A stretch of DNA of 64,000 nucleotides from Botrimarina mediterranea (GTDB lineage: Bacteria; Planctomycetota; Planctomycetia; Pirellulales; Lacipirellulaceae), in NCBI RefSeq assembly GCF_007753265.1, contig NZ_CP036349.1, positions 4,373,363 through 4,437,362 of the forward strand, given 5' to 3'. The translations under genes were made by a program, and so were the position numbers. Of this stretch, positions 35,943 to 44,762 are shown in pieces; the first letter of the stretch is position 1, and the number at the start of each line of letters is the position of its first letter. The notes below the pieces were generated by a model that worked only from the letters and a program-made list of their open reading frames with translations, ran no database searches and was not told the origin of the DNA.

Positions 35943-36775
35943 CAGGTTCTCTTCTTAACCGCCAAGACGCCAAGAGCGCCAAGGATCGCCAGGACGCCGC
36001 TCGTGGGTTCGGGGATCGTGATAGGCGTTCCGTGCAGCACAATTAGTGGCCCTACTTGCACGTTGGTAGCGCCGTCGCGCAGTTCCGAATGAACCATTGG
36101 CACCTGCTGGCTGCGCAGGAAGAAAGACACTAGTAAAGGCCGACCACTCCAACTTTCAGCGATGCCGCTTAGGGTTTGAGCTTCCTCTGGCTGAGTTGCG
36201 CCAACCGTATTGCTAACTCCAAGAGACACATCGCCCGTACTTGAGTCGTAGCTCAAGAACATTCTTCCAACCGCTTGACCTTGGCGTATCGCACTCCCCG
36301 GCAGCAGCGGTTCGGTGCTGAAGAACTGCCCGATCACGTCGATGTCATTCACTCGCCCTGCAGCTAGATACCCAGCCTGTATTGAGTCGATCGACATCAC
36401 CCCAATCCCGGCAGAATTTGATCCAGAGGCGTCTTCACCTACTCCAAAACCGAAGACGCCAGCACCGACGCTACCCGCACTAGTGATCGAGGAAAAATCG
36501 ATCGCGATCTGAAAGTCTTGATCTGGCGAGAAGTACCACCCGGCATCGGAGGTAGATACCGTATCGCCATTAACACTTGCAAATCCGATGTCGGCGCCGT
36601 TTGGGATGGGACCCGATCTGGCAAGTGACGCTTGAGATGGGCCATCGATTGTTGCAGACATTCCTGGATGCGCCGGGTCTTCGACTAGTGTCCAATTCGA
36701 AAAATCTGTGATCGATGCAGCCGTGGCGACGCTCGACATCAAGAGCATCGCAAGTGCGAAAAGACGATAATTCAT
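35939..36775 (-). CDS. PEP-CTERM protein of unknown function, flanked by inverted repeats
   Basis: A 278-residue exported protein: signal peptide YRLFALAMLLMSSVATAAS, a beta-rich body resembling lectin/jelly-roll type secreted proteins (WYFSPDQDFQIAIDFSSI, GRMFLSYDSSTGDVSLGVS), then IPEPTSGVLAILGALGVLAVKKR as PEP-CTERM signal. Lower GC than its neighbours. Possible promoter upstream: TTGACT (36852-36847) and TAGTCT (36830-36825), spacer 16. The sorting-signal codons coincide with a repeat arm at 35957-35998 that has its complement at 36902-36939 beyond the gene start. Confidence 0.78.
   Translation of the reverse strand: MNYRLFALAMLLMSSVATAASITDFSNWTLVEDPAHPGMSATIDGPSQASLARSGPIPNGADIGFASVNGDTVSTSDAGWYFSPDQDFQIAIDFSSITSAGSVGAGVFGFGVGEDASGSNSAGIGVMSIDSIQAGYLAAGRVNDIDVIGQFFSTEPLLPGSAIRQGQAVGRMFLSYDSSTGDVSLGVSNTVGATQPEEAQTLSGIAESWSGRPLLVSFFLRSQQVPMVHSELRDGATNVQVGPLIVLHGTPITIPEPTSGVLAILGALGVLAVKKRTC
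35957..35998. repeat. CGCCAAGACGCCAAG-type repeat arm, inside the 3' end of the PEP-CTERM gene
   Basis: AACCGCCAAGACGCCAAGAG and further CGCCAAGG units over 42 bases. It is the reverse complement, with about five mismatches in 37, of 36902-36939. It encodes part of the C-terminal helix and basic tail of the PEP-CTERM protein on the other strand. Confidence 0.7.
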
Positions 36776-36901
36776 CGAATGGAAATTCTTCGAGGTTACT
36801 TGCTACCGATAGTAAGACCCCTGCAGACTACCCACAGGTAAAGCCGAGTCAACAATGAGGGCGGCAAATTAAGCCTGCAGGGCTATCGATCACTCTCCTC
36901 T

Positions 36902-36939
36902 CCTTGGCGATCCCTGGCGCTTCTGGCGTCCTGGCGGTT
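36902..36939. repeat. CGCCAAGACGCCAAG-type repeat arm upstream of the PEP-CTERM gene
   Basis: CCTTGGCGATCCCTGGCGCT and following units, facing the arm at 35957-35998. The pair brackets the whole PEP-CTERM gene plus its promoter region (about 980 bases), next to the stop of the second ExbD gene at 36943. Confidence 0.7.
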
Positions 36940-36942
36940 CCC

Positions 36943-37434
36943 CTAAGGTGATTCCTTCGGCGGCGTCAACCGAATCTTCTCAATCAACTGGTGCCGCTGG
37001 CCGTTCTCGATGTAACCGGAGAGCGCCGTGATCGCCCGCATCACGTAGTCGTACTTCAAATCGAAGTCGGCGTTGATCTCGACCTCTTGGTCCTCCGCCG
37101 TCCCGGGGCCGCCCGCGTCGTTGATCATGCCGCGGATGTACCCGTGCAGCTTCGCGAAGCGGTCCTCGCCCTCGAAGACGCGGCTGTCCATCGACAGCTG
37201 TTCGAGGTCGCCGTTCGCCGCCGCCGCCATCCGCAGGTTGAACACCGGCAGCTCGCTCGGCGCCGCCGGCGCGTTGCTCGCCGGCAGCGGCATCCGGATG
37301 TTGAAGTCCCCCTCCGGCTGCACGATCTTGAACGACATGATGAAGAACACCAACAACTGAAACACGATGTCGATCATCGGCGTCATCGGGACTTCGACCT
37401 TGCCCGAGTGCATCTCTGAATGGCGAATCTTCAT
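36943..37434 (-). CDS. ExbD/TolR-type proton channel subunit (second copy)
   Basis: A 163-residue ExbD/TolR protein: short cytoplasmic N-terminus, then VPMTPMIDIVFQLLVFFIMS with the proton-carrying D22, and a periplasmic domain (about 45-163) ending RAITALSGYIENG. With the ExbB at 38226 and the other ExbD it forms an ion-driven motor like TolQR or ExbBD. There is no TonB gene nearby, so the driven partner may be one of the TPR proteins upstream. Confidence 0.88.
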   Translation of the reverse strand: MKIRHSEMHSGKVEVPMTPMIDIVFQLLVFFIMSFKIVQPEGDFNIRMPLPASNAPAAPSELPVFNLRMAAAANGDLEQLSMDSRVFEGEDRFAKLHGYIRGMINDAGGPGTAEDQEVEINADFDLKYDYVMRAITALSGYIENGQRHQLIEKIRLTPPKESP

Positions 37435-37452
37435 CGGCTTCTATGCTTAGTA

Positions 37453-37569
37453 GGAAACCACAGATGAACACGGATCAACACAGATGAAGAAGCTGAGGAA
37501 CCGTGTATGTCCTTGAGAAATCCTGAAAGAGAACCTCATCCCCGTCCATCGGTGTTTATCTGTGGTTCC
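37453..37569. repeat. Simple-phrase inverted repeat between the two exbD genes
   Basis: The left arm GGAAACCACAGATGAACACG... (37453-37489) faces ...GTGTTTATCTGTGGTTCC (about 37540-37569). It fills the gap between two cotranscribed leftward genes. Same phrase family as 33302-33517. Confidence 0.65.
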
Positions 37570-37572
37570 AAT

Positions 37573-38034
37573 TCATTCGGAGTTCAGTGTCGATTCGTCG
37601 CTCTGCTTGCCCCGCAGCGCGAACGTATCGAAGCCCGCTTCTTGGCACGCCTCGATGATCTCCTGAACGCTGCCGGTGCGGCTGCGGAGGTCGGCGCGGA
37701 TCACGACCATCGCCTCGTCGAGCCGGTTATCCTTGTAAGCCTTCAGCAGCGTCGCCTCGCGGCGGATCGCCGACCTCAAGTCTTCGATCCCCATTTCCTG
37801 CCCGCCAAAGAGGATCGTCTCGTCGGCCGTCATCTGAACCGTCAGCGGCTCGTCGTAAGCCGTCTCCGGCGGCTTCGCCAACTCGCTCGACGGCAGCTGG
37901 ACGCGCTGGTCCTGCTCGATGTCGGAGAAGTTGATCATCACCATCAAGAACGCGATCAGCTGAAACGTCATGTCGATCATCGGCGTCATGTCCGACTCGG
38001 TGACTTCCGATCGATGGCGTTTCGTGAGTCGCAT
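37573..38034 (-). CDS. ExbD/TolR-type proton channel subunit (first copy)
   Basis: A 153-residue ExbD/TolR protein. SDMTPMIDMTFQLIAFLMVM carries D21 at the proton-pathway position. The periplasmic part has DEPLTVQMTADETILFGGQ and DEAMVVIRADLR. The sequence differs clearly from the neighbouring copy, so the channel may contain a heterodimer rather than two identical ExbD chains. Confidence 0.88.
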   Translation of the reverse strand: MRLTKRHRSEVTESDMTPMIDMTFQLIAFLMVMINFSDIEQDQRVQLPSSELAKPPETAYDEPLTVQMTADETILFGGQEMGIEDLRSAIRREATLLKAYKDNRLDEAMVVIRADLRSRTGSVQEIIEACQEAGFDTFALRGKQSDESTLNSE

Positions 38035-38092
38035 GATGCTCCGCTGACGATTCCGAATCCGGCCCGTTGGCTTTGGCTGTCGAAAAGATTAT

Positions 38093-38184
38093 GAACCACA
38101 ACGGAACAAAGGGAACGAAGGCTTTCCGCCGAATCGGCCTCGACTTGGAGATCGGTCCTTTGTTCCTTCGTTCCTTGGTGGTTC
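38093..38184. repeat. Simple-phrase inverted repeat between exbB and exbD
   Basis: GAACCACAACGGAACAAAGG (38093 onwards) faces CCTTTGTTCCTTCGTTCCTT (38157 onwards, to 38184). A very similar pair lies at 49604-49679 between pxpBC and pxpA, more than 11 kb away in an unrelated operon. Confidence 0.75.
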
Positions 38185-38225
38185 TCCCTTTCTTCCTGGG
38201 TCCACGTTGACTTCTCGTATCAGCC

Positions 38226-39026
38226 TCAGCGCGACTTCTCAAACCGGCTCATCAACCCCTCGCTGACGATCCCCGCCTGGAGCACCAGCTCCGCGACTCG
38301 GTTCCGGAGGATGTTGTAAGCGGCGATCGCCGGGATCGCGATCACCAGGCCCACCAGCGTCGTGAACAGCGCCGTCGCGATGCCCTCGGCCAATTCGCTC
38401 GGCTTGGGGGTCGTCGGCGAGGTGGCGATCACGTCGAACGACGCGATCATGCCCTGCACCGTCCCCAACAGGCCGATCATCGGGGCGATCGTGCCGATCA
38501 GGGCCATGTAGCTGAGGCGGTGGTCGAGCTTCATGTTCTCTTCCTCGCCGACCTCCTGCATCGCTTCGATCGCGCGGGGGTAATCCCCGCCGTTCGATAA
38601 CCTGCCGAGCCCCGCGGCGAGCACCTTGCCGAGGAACGAGTCGTCGGCGTTCGCCAGCTCGTAGGCCTCGCTGAACTGCTTGGCGTTCAGGTGCGCCTCG
38701 AACGCCTCCACGAGGTCCGGCGGAGCGATGCTGGCCCGCGTCGCCTTGATCAGGTTCATCACCAACAAAGACACCAGCGTGAACGACAACGCCAAGAAGA
38801 CGATGCTGTACCCTAGGCCGAGCGATTTGTACGCCCAACCAAGGTAGCTAGTCCGTTCAACGGGCGCCGTAGCCGCGCCTTCAACCGGCGCTGGTTCAAC
38901 CGCGGCCGCGGCCGGCGCCTCGGCGGCGTCCCCCTCGTCCTGGGCCCACGCCCCTTGCGGAGCCGTCACGAACACCGCCACCAGGGCGAGCAGCAGGGTC
39001 CCGAGCGTTAACGTGCTTCGTTGCAT
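38226..39026 (-). CDS. MotA/TolQ/ExbB-family proton channel protein
   Basis: A 266-residue ExbB-like protein. A signal-like N-terminus (LLLALVAVFVTAPQGAWA) precedes an Ala/Pro-rich periplasmic segment and a first channel helix (YSIVFLALSFTLVSLLVMNLI). The cytoplasmic loop and two C-terminal helices follow: YMALIGTIAPMIGLLGTVQGMI and IATALFTTLVGLVIAIPAIAAYNIL, with the conserved T and G residues of the family. The N-terminal signal plus Ala-rich insert is found in TPR-linked ExbB proteins. Confidence 0.9.
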   Translation of the reverse strand: MQRSTLTLGTLLLALVAVFVTAPQGAWAQDEGDAAEAPAAAAVEPAPVEGAATAPVERTSYLGWAYKSLGLGYSIVFLALSFTLVSLLVMNLIKATRASIAPPDLVEAFEAHLNAKQFSEAYELANADDSFLGKVLAAGLGRLSNGGDYPRAIEAMQEVGEEENMKLDHRLSYMALIGTIAPMIGLLGTVQGMIASFDVIATSPTTPKPSELAEGIATALFTTLVGLVIAIPAIAAYNILRNRVAELVLQAGIVSEGLMSRFEKSR

Positions 39027-39156
39027 CGTCTCTCCGCGTTTACCGTCGAAGTCTGTGAAGGAAGGGATCGCTGCGTCTGACGACGCGGGGCATTGGACGC
39101 CGCCGCCGGGGGCCTTGTCCAGATTGAGTTACTTGATCGTGTATCGAGTGTAAGAA

Positions 39157-39180
39157 CCGGACGCTAACGCGTGCCGGCTG
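39157..39180. repeat. CCGGACGCTAACGCGTGCCGGCTG repeat unit
   Basis: Palindromic GC-rich unit downstream of the leftward TPR gene. Similar GCTAACGC/GCGTTAGC-containing units lie at 61831-61858, and related AGCGTAAG units at 31177 and 47681. Confidence 0.5.
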
Positions 39181-39282
39181 ATCGGGTTGCTAACGGGTAT
39201 CAGCCACGGGGCCCAATCATCGATTCGCTTGCCCCGGTTCATTGCCTCTAACCACTGGCTAACACCCACTGTGCGAATGAAC

Positions 39283-39312
39283 ATTATATCGAATCCGGTG
39301 GCCAAAAACGAA
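39283..39312 (-). promoter_or_regulatory. Candidate sigma-70-type promoter for exbB-exbD-exbD
   Basis: On the minus strand TATAAT (39288-39283) is a perfect -10 hexamer, with TTCGTT (39312-39307) 18 bases upstream as a weak -35. It sits in an AT-rich pocket 257 bases before the exbB start, implying a long leader and separate control from the TPR genes upstream. Confidence 0.45.
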
Positions 39313-39346
39313 CGAAAACCCGCTAGAAACTAGCCCCAGACTCAAC

Positions 39347-40387
39347 TTACCTCACCTCGGCCGAACGGGCCTGCGGCGTCGCCGCGTACTGCCGGCGCAA
39401 CCGGTCGAGTGCGTCGCGCGCCGCGTCGGGCTTCCCCGCCTCCCGCCAGAGCGGCCCCAGGTGAGCCAGGGCCTCGGCGTGTGTCAGCGGATCAGTGTTG
39501 AAGAGCAGATCGGTGTGCAAGTAAGCGAACAACGCGTCCTTGCTCTCGCCCGCCGCTTCGTAGCAGCGTCCCAGAGCGTTGTAACCCGCCGCCAAGGTCG
39601 CCGCCTCGCGCTCGTCCGCCGAACGGATCACTTCGCGGGCGATCTCGAGTCCCGCGGTCAGGTCTCCGGTCGCCGCCAGGCTCTCGGCCTTCGCCAGCTT
39701 CGCCAGCCGCTGCGCCTCGGCGACGCCCGGGTCGTTCACCCTAGCGCCGATCAAGCCATCGAATCGCTTCAACGCGTCTTCATGCTTCCCCTGAACCTGA
39801 AGCATTCGGCCGACCAGCAACGCCGCCCGCGCCTTGAGGGCAATTCCGGCCGCCTTGGCGAGTTGGCTGTAGGCTCGCTCCGCTTGATCAAAATCACCAA
39901 GCGAAACCCGCAGGTCGCCGAGGGTCTCGACGGCCTCGTAGTAGTGAAAACTATCACCGTGCTCGCGTATGAACGCCGTCATTTGCCGCCCCGCTTCCTG
40001 CGCGTCGCCACTGCCGCCGAGGGCCAGACGCGCCGCGCAGGCCGCTTTGTAGTAAGCGATCTCTTGCTTCACGAGCTTTGGGGCGCCGCCGGTCTCCCGC
40101 AATCCGCTGAGCATCTCCTCGGCGGTCTCGTACCCGCCGTTGCCGAAATTGATCCGCGCTTGCGTGAGCAGCGTCGGCTCTTCTTCCAGGATCACGAAGC
40201 GGAGGTCGCCTACCGGCACGTTGACCGCGCCGTCAACCGTATCGACGGTCACGCCGTCGCGCGTCGCGGTGGTGATCTTGCCGCTCTTCGAACCGCCGCC
40301 AACCAGCCGCACCTGGTCCGCCGCCGACGCCGCCGTGGCAAGCGCGAGCGTCAGCGCGATCGATAACACGAGTCTGGTCGGCGTCAC
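39347..40387 (-). CDS. Exported TPR-repeat protein (346 residues)
   Basis: A signal peptide (RLVLSIALTLALATAASA) leads to a short beta segment (DQVRLVGGGSKSGKITTATRDGV...), then TPR-like helical repeats (about 70-340: ERAYSQLAKAAGIALKARAALL, EALAHLGPLWREAGKPDAAR). It starts 6 bases after the large TPR gene and precedes exbB. The order TPR-TPR-ExbB-ExbD-ExbD suggests a periplasmic scaffold worked on by the ion-driven motor. No enzymatic motif. Confidence 0.78.
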   Translation of the reverse strand: MTPTRLVLSIALTLALATAASAADQVRLVGGGSKSGKITTATRDGVTVDTVDGAVNVPVGDLRFVILEEEPTLLTQARINFGNGGYETAEEMLSGLRETGGAPKLVKQEIAYYKAACAARLALGGSGDAQEAGRQMTAFIREHGDSFHYYEAVETLGDLRVSLGDFDQAERAYSQLAKAAGIALKARAALLVGRMLQVQGKHEDALKRFDGLIGARVNDPGVAEAQRLAKLAKAESLAATGDLTAGLEIAREVIRSADEREAATLAAGYNALGRCYEAAGESKDALFAYLHTDLLFNTDPLTHAEALAHLGPLWREAGKPDAARDALDRLRRQYAATPQARSAEVR

Positions 40388-40393
40388 GGTCGT

Positions 40394-43360
40394 TCAGCCC
40401 CCCGCCTTCGGTAGGTTCGCCTGCACCTTGCGGAGCAGTTCGTCGTACGCCCGCTTGCTCTCGGGCCCGCCGAGTTCCGGGTTCTTGCGCTCGACAGCGA
40501 TGAGGGTGCTCGCCGCCTTGCGGAGTTGCTCGGTGCGCTCCGCGCCACTGGCGAGCATCGCTGCTTGGTAACGGGCCTCCGCGACGCGGCGCCACGCGTC
40601 GAAGTAGACCTCGCGCTTGCCCGGATCGCTGGCGACGTAACGACCGGTGACCGCAGCCAGCTTGCTCCAACCCCAGATGAGGTTCTTGCCATCGGCGCCC
40701 GGTCGCGCGCCGGCGATCGACTCTTCAAGCCGCTTGGCGTCCTTGGTCGCTTCGCCCCACGCCTGCAGCGTCTCGGCCGCGACGCGTTGCACGTCGAGCA
40801 ACACCGGGCCGCCATCGATCATCGCCGTCAGCGTATCGACCGCGTTAGCGTAATCGCCCAACGTGCGCTGGCATTCGGCGAGCTTCAGCCGCGCCGCGAG
40901 CACCGACGTCGGCGACGGCGCGTAGCCCGGCTGCTGCTCGGCTTGCTCGATCAACCCGGCGAGCGCGTCACGCCCCGCGGCCACACTTGCTTTCGCCGCT
41001 GCTTTATCGGCAAGCAACTCACCCACACGCAGCCGCGCCTGTGCAATCCACAGGCGCGTGTTCCAATCGCCCGACGCCTCGACCGCGTCGAGACGTTCGA
41101 GCACCGCCGCCAAGGTCGCCGCAACCTGCGCCTTGATCGACGTGTTGTCGGCCGACTCGATGTCGCCGAGCAGCCCCACCGCCAAGCCGAGCCACGATCG
41201 GTCGCCGCCGGTCGTCTCCGCCGGCGCGTCGGCGAGGGTCGTGGCGTACTTCTCGACCAGCGGCGCCGCGTCCTTGCCCGTCAGCGAAGCGACGCGGATC
41301 GCCGACTTGAGCGTCGCCAACGCGAACGGCGGACTATCGGCGGGCGCCTCGTTCTTGTTAAGCCGTGCGACCGGCCCATAGCCTTGGTGGTTGAGCAGGG
41401 TCTCCGCCTGAGTGATGTCGCCGGCGTCGAGCGCCGCATCCGCCAAGTAGAGCGCCGCCGTCACCGCTAGTTGCGTCGGCTCATCGTCCTTCACCGCTTG
41501 ATCGAACGCCTGCCGCATCGCCAGCAACACGGGCGGCGCCTTGGCGGGGTCACTCTTGGCTTGCTCCCAGCGCACGATCGCCAGCCGTAGCGCGAGCTCC
41601 CGCCGCTGCGTTTCGGGGACCGTCTCCAGCACCCGCTCGGCGGCTTGCAGGTCGCCCGAACGCAGCGCACTGGCCACCAACACCGACGACGCCGACTCCG
41701 CCACTTCGCTATTGGGCCATTGCTTCAGAACGAACTCCGCCATCTTCTGCAAACGGGCGGAAGCGTCGGCCGTCCCCTCGCGCTCGAGTCGCTCGAGCGC
41801 CGCCAGCGCCAGCCGCGCGGCCTGCTCGCCCGAGTCGGTCTCCTTGTCGTGCTGCGCGACGATCGCGGCCCGGCTGGCGGCCTTTGCCGCGTCGCCGCCG
41901 TCCCAATCGAGCCACGCCAGTTGGTACCGCGCTTGGGCGGCTTGGGCGGGGTCGGTCTTCTCGTCCGCGAGCTTCACCGCCGCGGTCATCGCCGAGTACG
42001 CGCCGTCGTACGCGGCCTTGCGTTGATCTTGGAGGGTCGCGGCTTCGGCTCCCTCGACCTCCTTCAGCGAAAGGTCCAGCGCGAGCATCGTCTGGATCGC
42101 TTCACGCCCCGCGGCGATCGCCTCGTCGAAGGTCTTCGGGTCGGGGTTCTCTAGGCCCAGCGTCGTGCTGACGGCGACCCACTGCGCGCGGGCGTCGGCC
42201 TGCACCTCGCTCGGCACGCGCGCCGATTCGCCGAGCCAGTCCCGCGCGTCACGCCGCAGCTTCTTTGCCGCCGCGCTGTCGTCGTCGCCCGCCTTCGCCA
42301 GCGCCGCAAGGCCCAGCCGGTAACGCAACGCCGCGGCTTCGACGCCCTGCTTCTCATCCGCCGCCAAGCCTTCGAGCCACTCCGCCGGCTTGTCGAGCGC
42401 CTTGTCCGCGTCGCCATTGTCCAGGGCCAGCGCCGCCAGCTCGGCGTGAGCGAGCGTCACCACCTTCCGCAGGTCGGGCGTCGGCGCCGGCTGCGCAGTG
42501 AGGTCCTCCAGCGCGCCCGCCGCCAACTGCCTCTCGCCGAGCTGCCGGTAGCAGCGGCCCTCGTACAGATGGGCATAAAGCCCAACGATGAACTTCGAGT
42601 ACTTCTCGTATAACGCGCCGAGTTCCTCTGCCGCCTGTTCGTTGAGCTGCTTGCGTTCGGGCGCTCCCTCGGGGAACGTCTGCGCCTTCTCATGGATCAG
42701 GCGCGCATTGAGCAACCGCACCAGCGCCAGCCGATCGCCCAGCGTCTTCCAGCGGTCGTCCTCATCGCTTCCCGTCGGGGACCCCTTCAGCCGCCCGCGC
42801 TCGCCAGAGATCAACGACTCCGCCGCCGAGAGTTTCTGCCGGGCGTCGTCGAGCGCGGCGCGGGCCTCCTTGCGTTTATCGGCCCGTTCACTCGCCACGG
42901 GATGACGCTCCGCCTCCAGCGCCAAGCGACGCGCCTCGTCCGCAGCGGCGACCGCCAAGCGATCGGTGACATCGGTCAACAGGCTTTTGGTGTTGTCGTC
43001 GCCAGCGGCTTGCTTGCGCAGCTCGGGCTCGATCGCCGCGAGCGCCGCGGCCCGTTCGGCCGGGTCGCGTAGCGCCTCGGCCGCGTTCAACTTCGACGCC
43101 AACAACTGGTAAGGGATCTGCTTTTTGAAGGCGTCCGAGACCAGTGGGTCGTTCGCCGCCCGCTCGAGGTACTCGGGCACGAGGTCGGCATGGCCTTCGG
43201 CGCGAAGCTGCTCGACAAAGCGAGTGGACACGTCGTCCGCGGGCGCAGCCGCCGTCGCCAGAGGGGCGACCGCAAGAATCACAACCGCAAGCGCGCCGGT
43301 ATGACGGCGTTGCGGGGCGTTGCGAGATCGGTCGGCGTTGCGGAGCGACAAGAGGTTCAC
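40394..43360 (-). CDS. Large exported TPR-repeat protein (988 residues)
   Basis: A very long periplasmic or envelope protein of helical repeats rich in Ala, Leu, Asp and Lys, with TPR-type spacing throughout (for example YEKYSKFIVGLYAHLYEGRCYRQLG, RLKLAECQRTLGDYANAVDTL near the C-terminus). The start is taken at GTG 43360: AGGGG lies just upstream and the protein then begins with a signal peptide (HTGALAVVILAVAPLATAAAP). ATG 43477 would add 39 residues without a recognisable role. Linked to the TPR/ExbB/ExbD genes downstream. Confidence 0.75.
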   Translation of the reverse strand: MNLLSLRNADRSRNAPQRRHTGALAVVILAVAPLATAAAPADDVSTRFVEQLRAEGHADLVPEYLERAANDPLVSDAFKKQIPYQLLASKLNAAEALRDPAERAAALAAIEPELRKQAAGDDNTKSLLTDVTDRLAVAAADEARRLALEAERHPVASERADKRKEARAALDDARQKLSAAESLISGERGRLKGSPTGSDEDDRWKTLGDRLALVRLLNARLIHEKAQTFPEGAPERKQLNEQAAEELGALYEKYSKFIVGLYAHLYEGRCYRQLGERQLAAGALEDLTAQPAPTPDLRKVVTLAHAELAALALDNGDADKALDKPAEWLEGLAADEKQGVEAAALRYRLGLAALAKAGDDDSAAAKKLRRDARDWLGESARVPSEVQADARAQWVAVSTTLGLENPDPKTFDEAIAAGREAIQTMLALDLSLKEVEGAEAATLQDQRKAAYDGAYSAMTAAVKLADEKTDPAQAAQARYQLAWLDWDGGDAAKAASRAAIVAQHDKETDSGEQAARLALAALERLEREGTADASARLQKMAEFVLKQWPNSEVAESASSVLVASALRSGDLQAAERVLETVPETQRRELALRLAIVRWEQAKSDPAKAPPVLLAMRQAFDQAVKDDEPTQLAVTAALYLADAALDAGDITQAETLLNHQGYGPVARLNKNEAPADSPPFALATLKSAIRVASLTGKDAAPLVEKYATTLADAPAETTGGDRSWLGLAVGLLGDIESADNTSIKAQVAATLAAVLERLDAVEASGDWNTRLWIAQARLRVGELLADKAAAKASVAAGRDALAGLIEQAEQQPGYAPSPTSVLAARLKLAECQRTLGDYANAVDTLTAMIDGGPVLLDVQRVAAETLQAWGEATKDAKRLEESIAGARPGADGKNLIWGWSKLAAVTGRYVASDPGKREVYFDAWRRVAEARYQAAMLASGAERTEQLRKAASTLIAVERKNPELGGPESKRAYDELLRKVQANLPKAGG

Positions 43361-43527
43361 GCCCCTATTGTGCACGCCGAGAAAGAGACCGGCCACCACC
43401 GAAGGGCCGCCGTCCGGGTCATAACAAGCGGTCCTGAAGGGCTTCGCCTTCCCAGGCCGCACAAGCTGCCCAATCATCCACTTCTCAGGTCACTACCGGC
43501 GACCCGAGACGCGTTCGATCGCAACCC

Positions 43528-43794
43528 TCAAAGTTCGTTAACAAAGCCCCGCAGCCGCGCCATGAACCCCTCGGGGAGCGGCACGTCGCGGAGCGAATCC
43601 TCCGGCGCCTCGGCGTCGATGGGCCCCGTTGTGGGGGCGACGTACTCGTCACGGTTGGGCACGTTGGTGTTACTCGGTTCGCGACGTGACTTCGCATTGC
43701 CGCCAACGAACGGCGCGCTGGCCCCGTCGAGCAGGCCCCCGTCAAGCAAGCCGCTGTCGGACGGGCTCGACGAGTAGAAGGGATCAAAGGCCAT
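43528..43794 (-). CDS. Small protein downstream of an ECF sigma factor gene
   Basis: An 88-residue acidic, disordered protein (AFDPFYSSSPSDSGLLDGG) ending in a conserved-looking amphipathic stretch LPEGFMARLRGFVNEL. ATG 43794 is used; the reading frame continues upstream without a better start. It follows the sigma gene on the same strand after 263 bases. Planctomycete ECF genes often carry a small gene with an LP(E/D)GF.xRL motif, so it may be a regulator, but no anti-sigma fold or membrane helix is seen. Confidence 0.6.
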   Translation of the reverse strand: MAFDPFYSSSPSDSGLLDGGLLDGASAPFVGGNAKSRREPSNTNVPNRDEYVAPTTGPIDAEAPEDSLRDVPLPEGFMARLRGFVNEL

Positions 43795-43967
43795 GGCGAC
43801 GCTCGGGGTCTCGGTAAAGTTGGCGCCGTCTCCGACGGCTGGTGGGCGATGGGTCCGCCTACGCGGGTGTCGTTCTTTGGTGATGATTCTCAAGAGGGCT
43901 CTTGCCCCCACAGCTCATATCTCGTTGCTGTTGATTCGCTCGGCTGTCACTTCGTTTATCGCAGCTT

Positions 43968-44034
43968 GGCCACGGATTACACGGATCGCACGGATTTCTT
44001 GAACGCCTACAGCGTGAAACTCAATCCGTGGTAG
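43968..44034. repeat. ACACGGAT-type simple-phrase tract
   Basis: CCACGGATTACACGGATCGC... near 43970, closed by AATCCGTGG near 44024. Same phrase family as 33302-33517, between the sigma factor gene and its small partner. Confidence 0.5.
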
Positions 44035-44057
44035 GCGTGTCATCCGAAGTCACATTC

Positions 44058-44576
44058 TCAACGTGAGAGCGCCTCGCTACCTTCCCCCTTCAGCAGCTCC
44101 TCGCGCAAACGTTGCCGCCCGCGGCTGACGCGCGACAGGATCGTTCCCAGCGGCGCGCCCAGCGCGTCGGCCGTCTCTTGGTGCGTCAGCTCGCCGACGA
44201 TCACCATCAACAGCGCCTCGCGCATCTCGTCCGGCAACCTCGCCAGCGCGGCCTGCATCCGATCGGTGTAACCTTGCTCGAGCGGGTCGTCGTCTTCGAT
44301 CGAATACTCGAGGACGTGATCGCCCGACGTCGCCGGCAGCGTCCTGCCAACGCGACGCCAACGGTCGGCGGAGCGGCGACGTAGGATCGACGCCAGCCAC
44401 GCCCGCTCGCCCCGCGCGTTGTCGAACCGGTCGCGGCTCGTCCAGGCGCTGCGGAACGTTTCTTGGACGATCTCTTCCGCATCGTGCGCATCGCCGATCA
44501 GCCGGTACGCCAGCCGATACAAGGCCGGGCCGTGCTCATCGACGAGCGATTGGAAATCGGAGCGGTTGAGAGCCAT
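44058..44576 (-). CDS. ECF-type RNA polymerase sigma factor
   Basis: A 172-residue sigma-70 family protein with only regions 2 and 4. Region 2: ALYRLAYRLIGDAHDAEEIVQETFRSAW and GERAWLASILRRRSADRWRR. Region 4: ALARLPDEMREALLMVIVGELTHQETADALGAPLGTILSRVSRGRQRL with its helix-turn-helix. ATG 44576 (MALNRSDFQSL) is chosen because family proteins begin here; upstream in-frame sequence is low-quality and repeat-like. It diverges from a 568-residue membrane protein gene that could be its target. Confidence 0.9.
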   Translation of the reverse strand: MALNRSDFQSLVDEHGPALYRLAYRLIGDAHDAEEIVQETFRSAWTSRDRFDNARGERAWLASILRRRSADRWRRVGRTLPATSGDHVLEYSIEDDDPLEQGYTDRMQAALARLPDEMREALLMVIVGELTHQETADALGAPLGTILSRVSRGRQRLREELLKGEGSEALSR

Positions 44577-44762
44577 CCGCAGCTCTTGGTGGTCGATTGC
44601 CCGCGGCGAGTGGTTGCAGCCTCCTGCCCCCCCACTGCCGTGGTAGTTCCTGTGAAGATTTCGCTTTCCGCCGGGCCCGCTATTGCCTCGAGGTGTGACA
44701 CCGCGGGAATTGTCCGGCCGACCCAGGCCCCGCGGGCGCTCGCCTGCGACGCCTAAGTCGTT

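Larger units (their letters stand above)
39027..39346. other. 320-base gap between a TPR gene and exbB
   Basis: Contains a leftward candidate promoter (39283-39312) and a short repeat CCGGACGCTAACGCGTGCCGG (39157-39177). The remaining 230-base leader before exbB shows no ORF with a plausible start. The region around 39280-39320 is markedly AT-rich for this genome. Confidence 0.5.
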
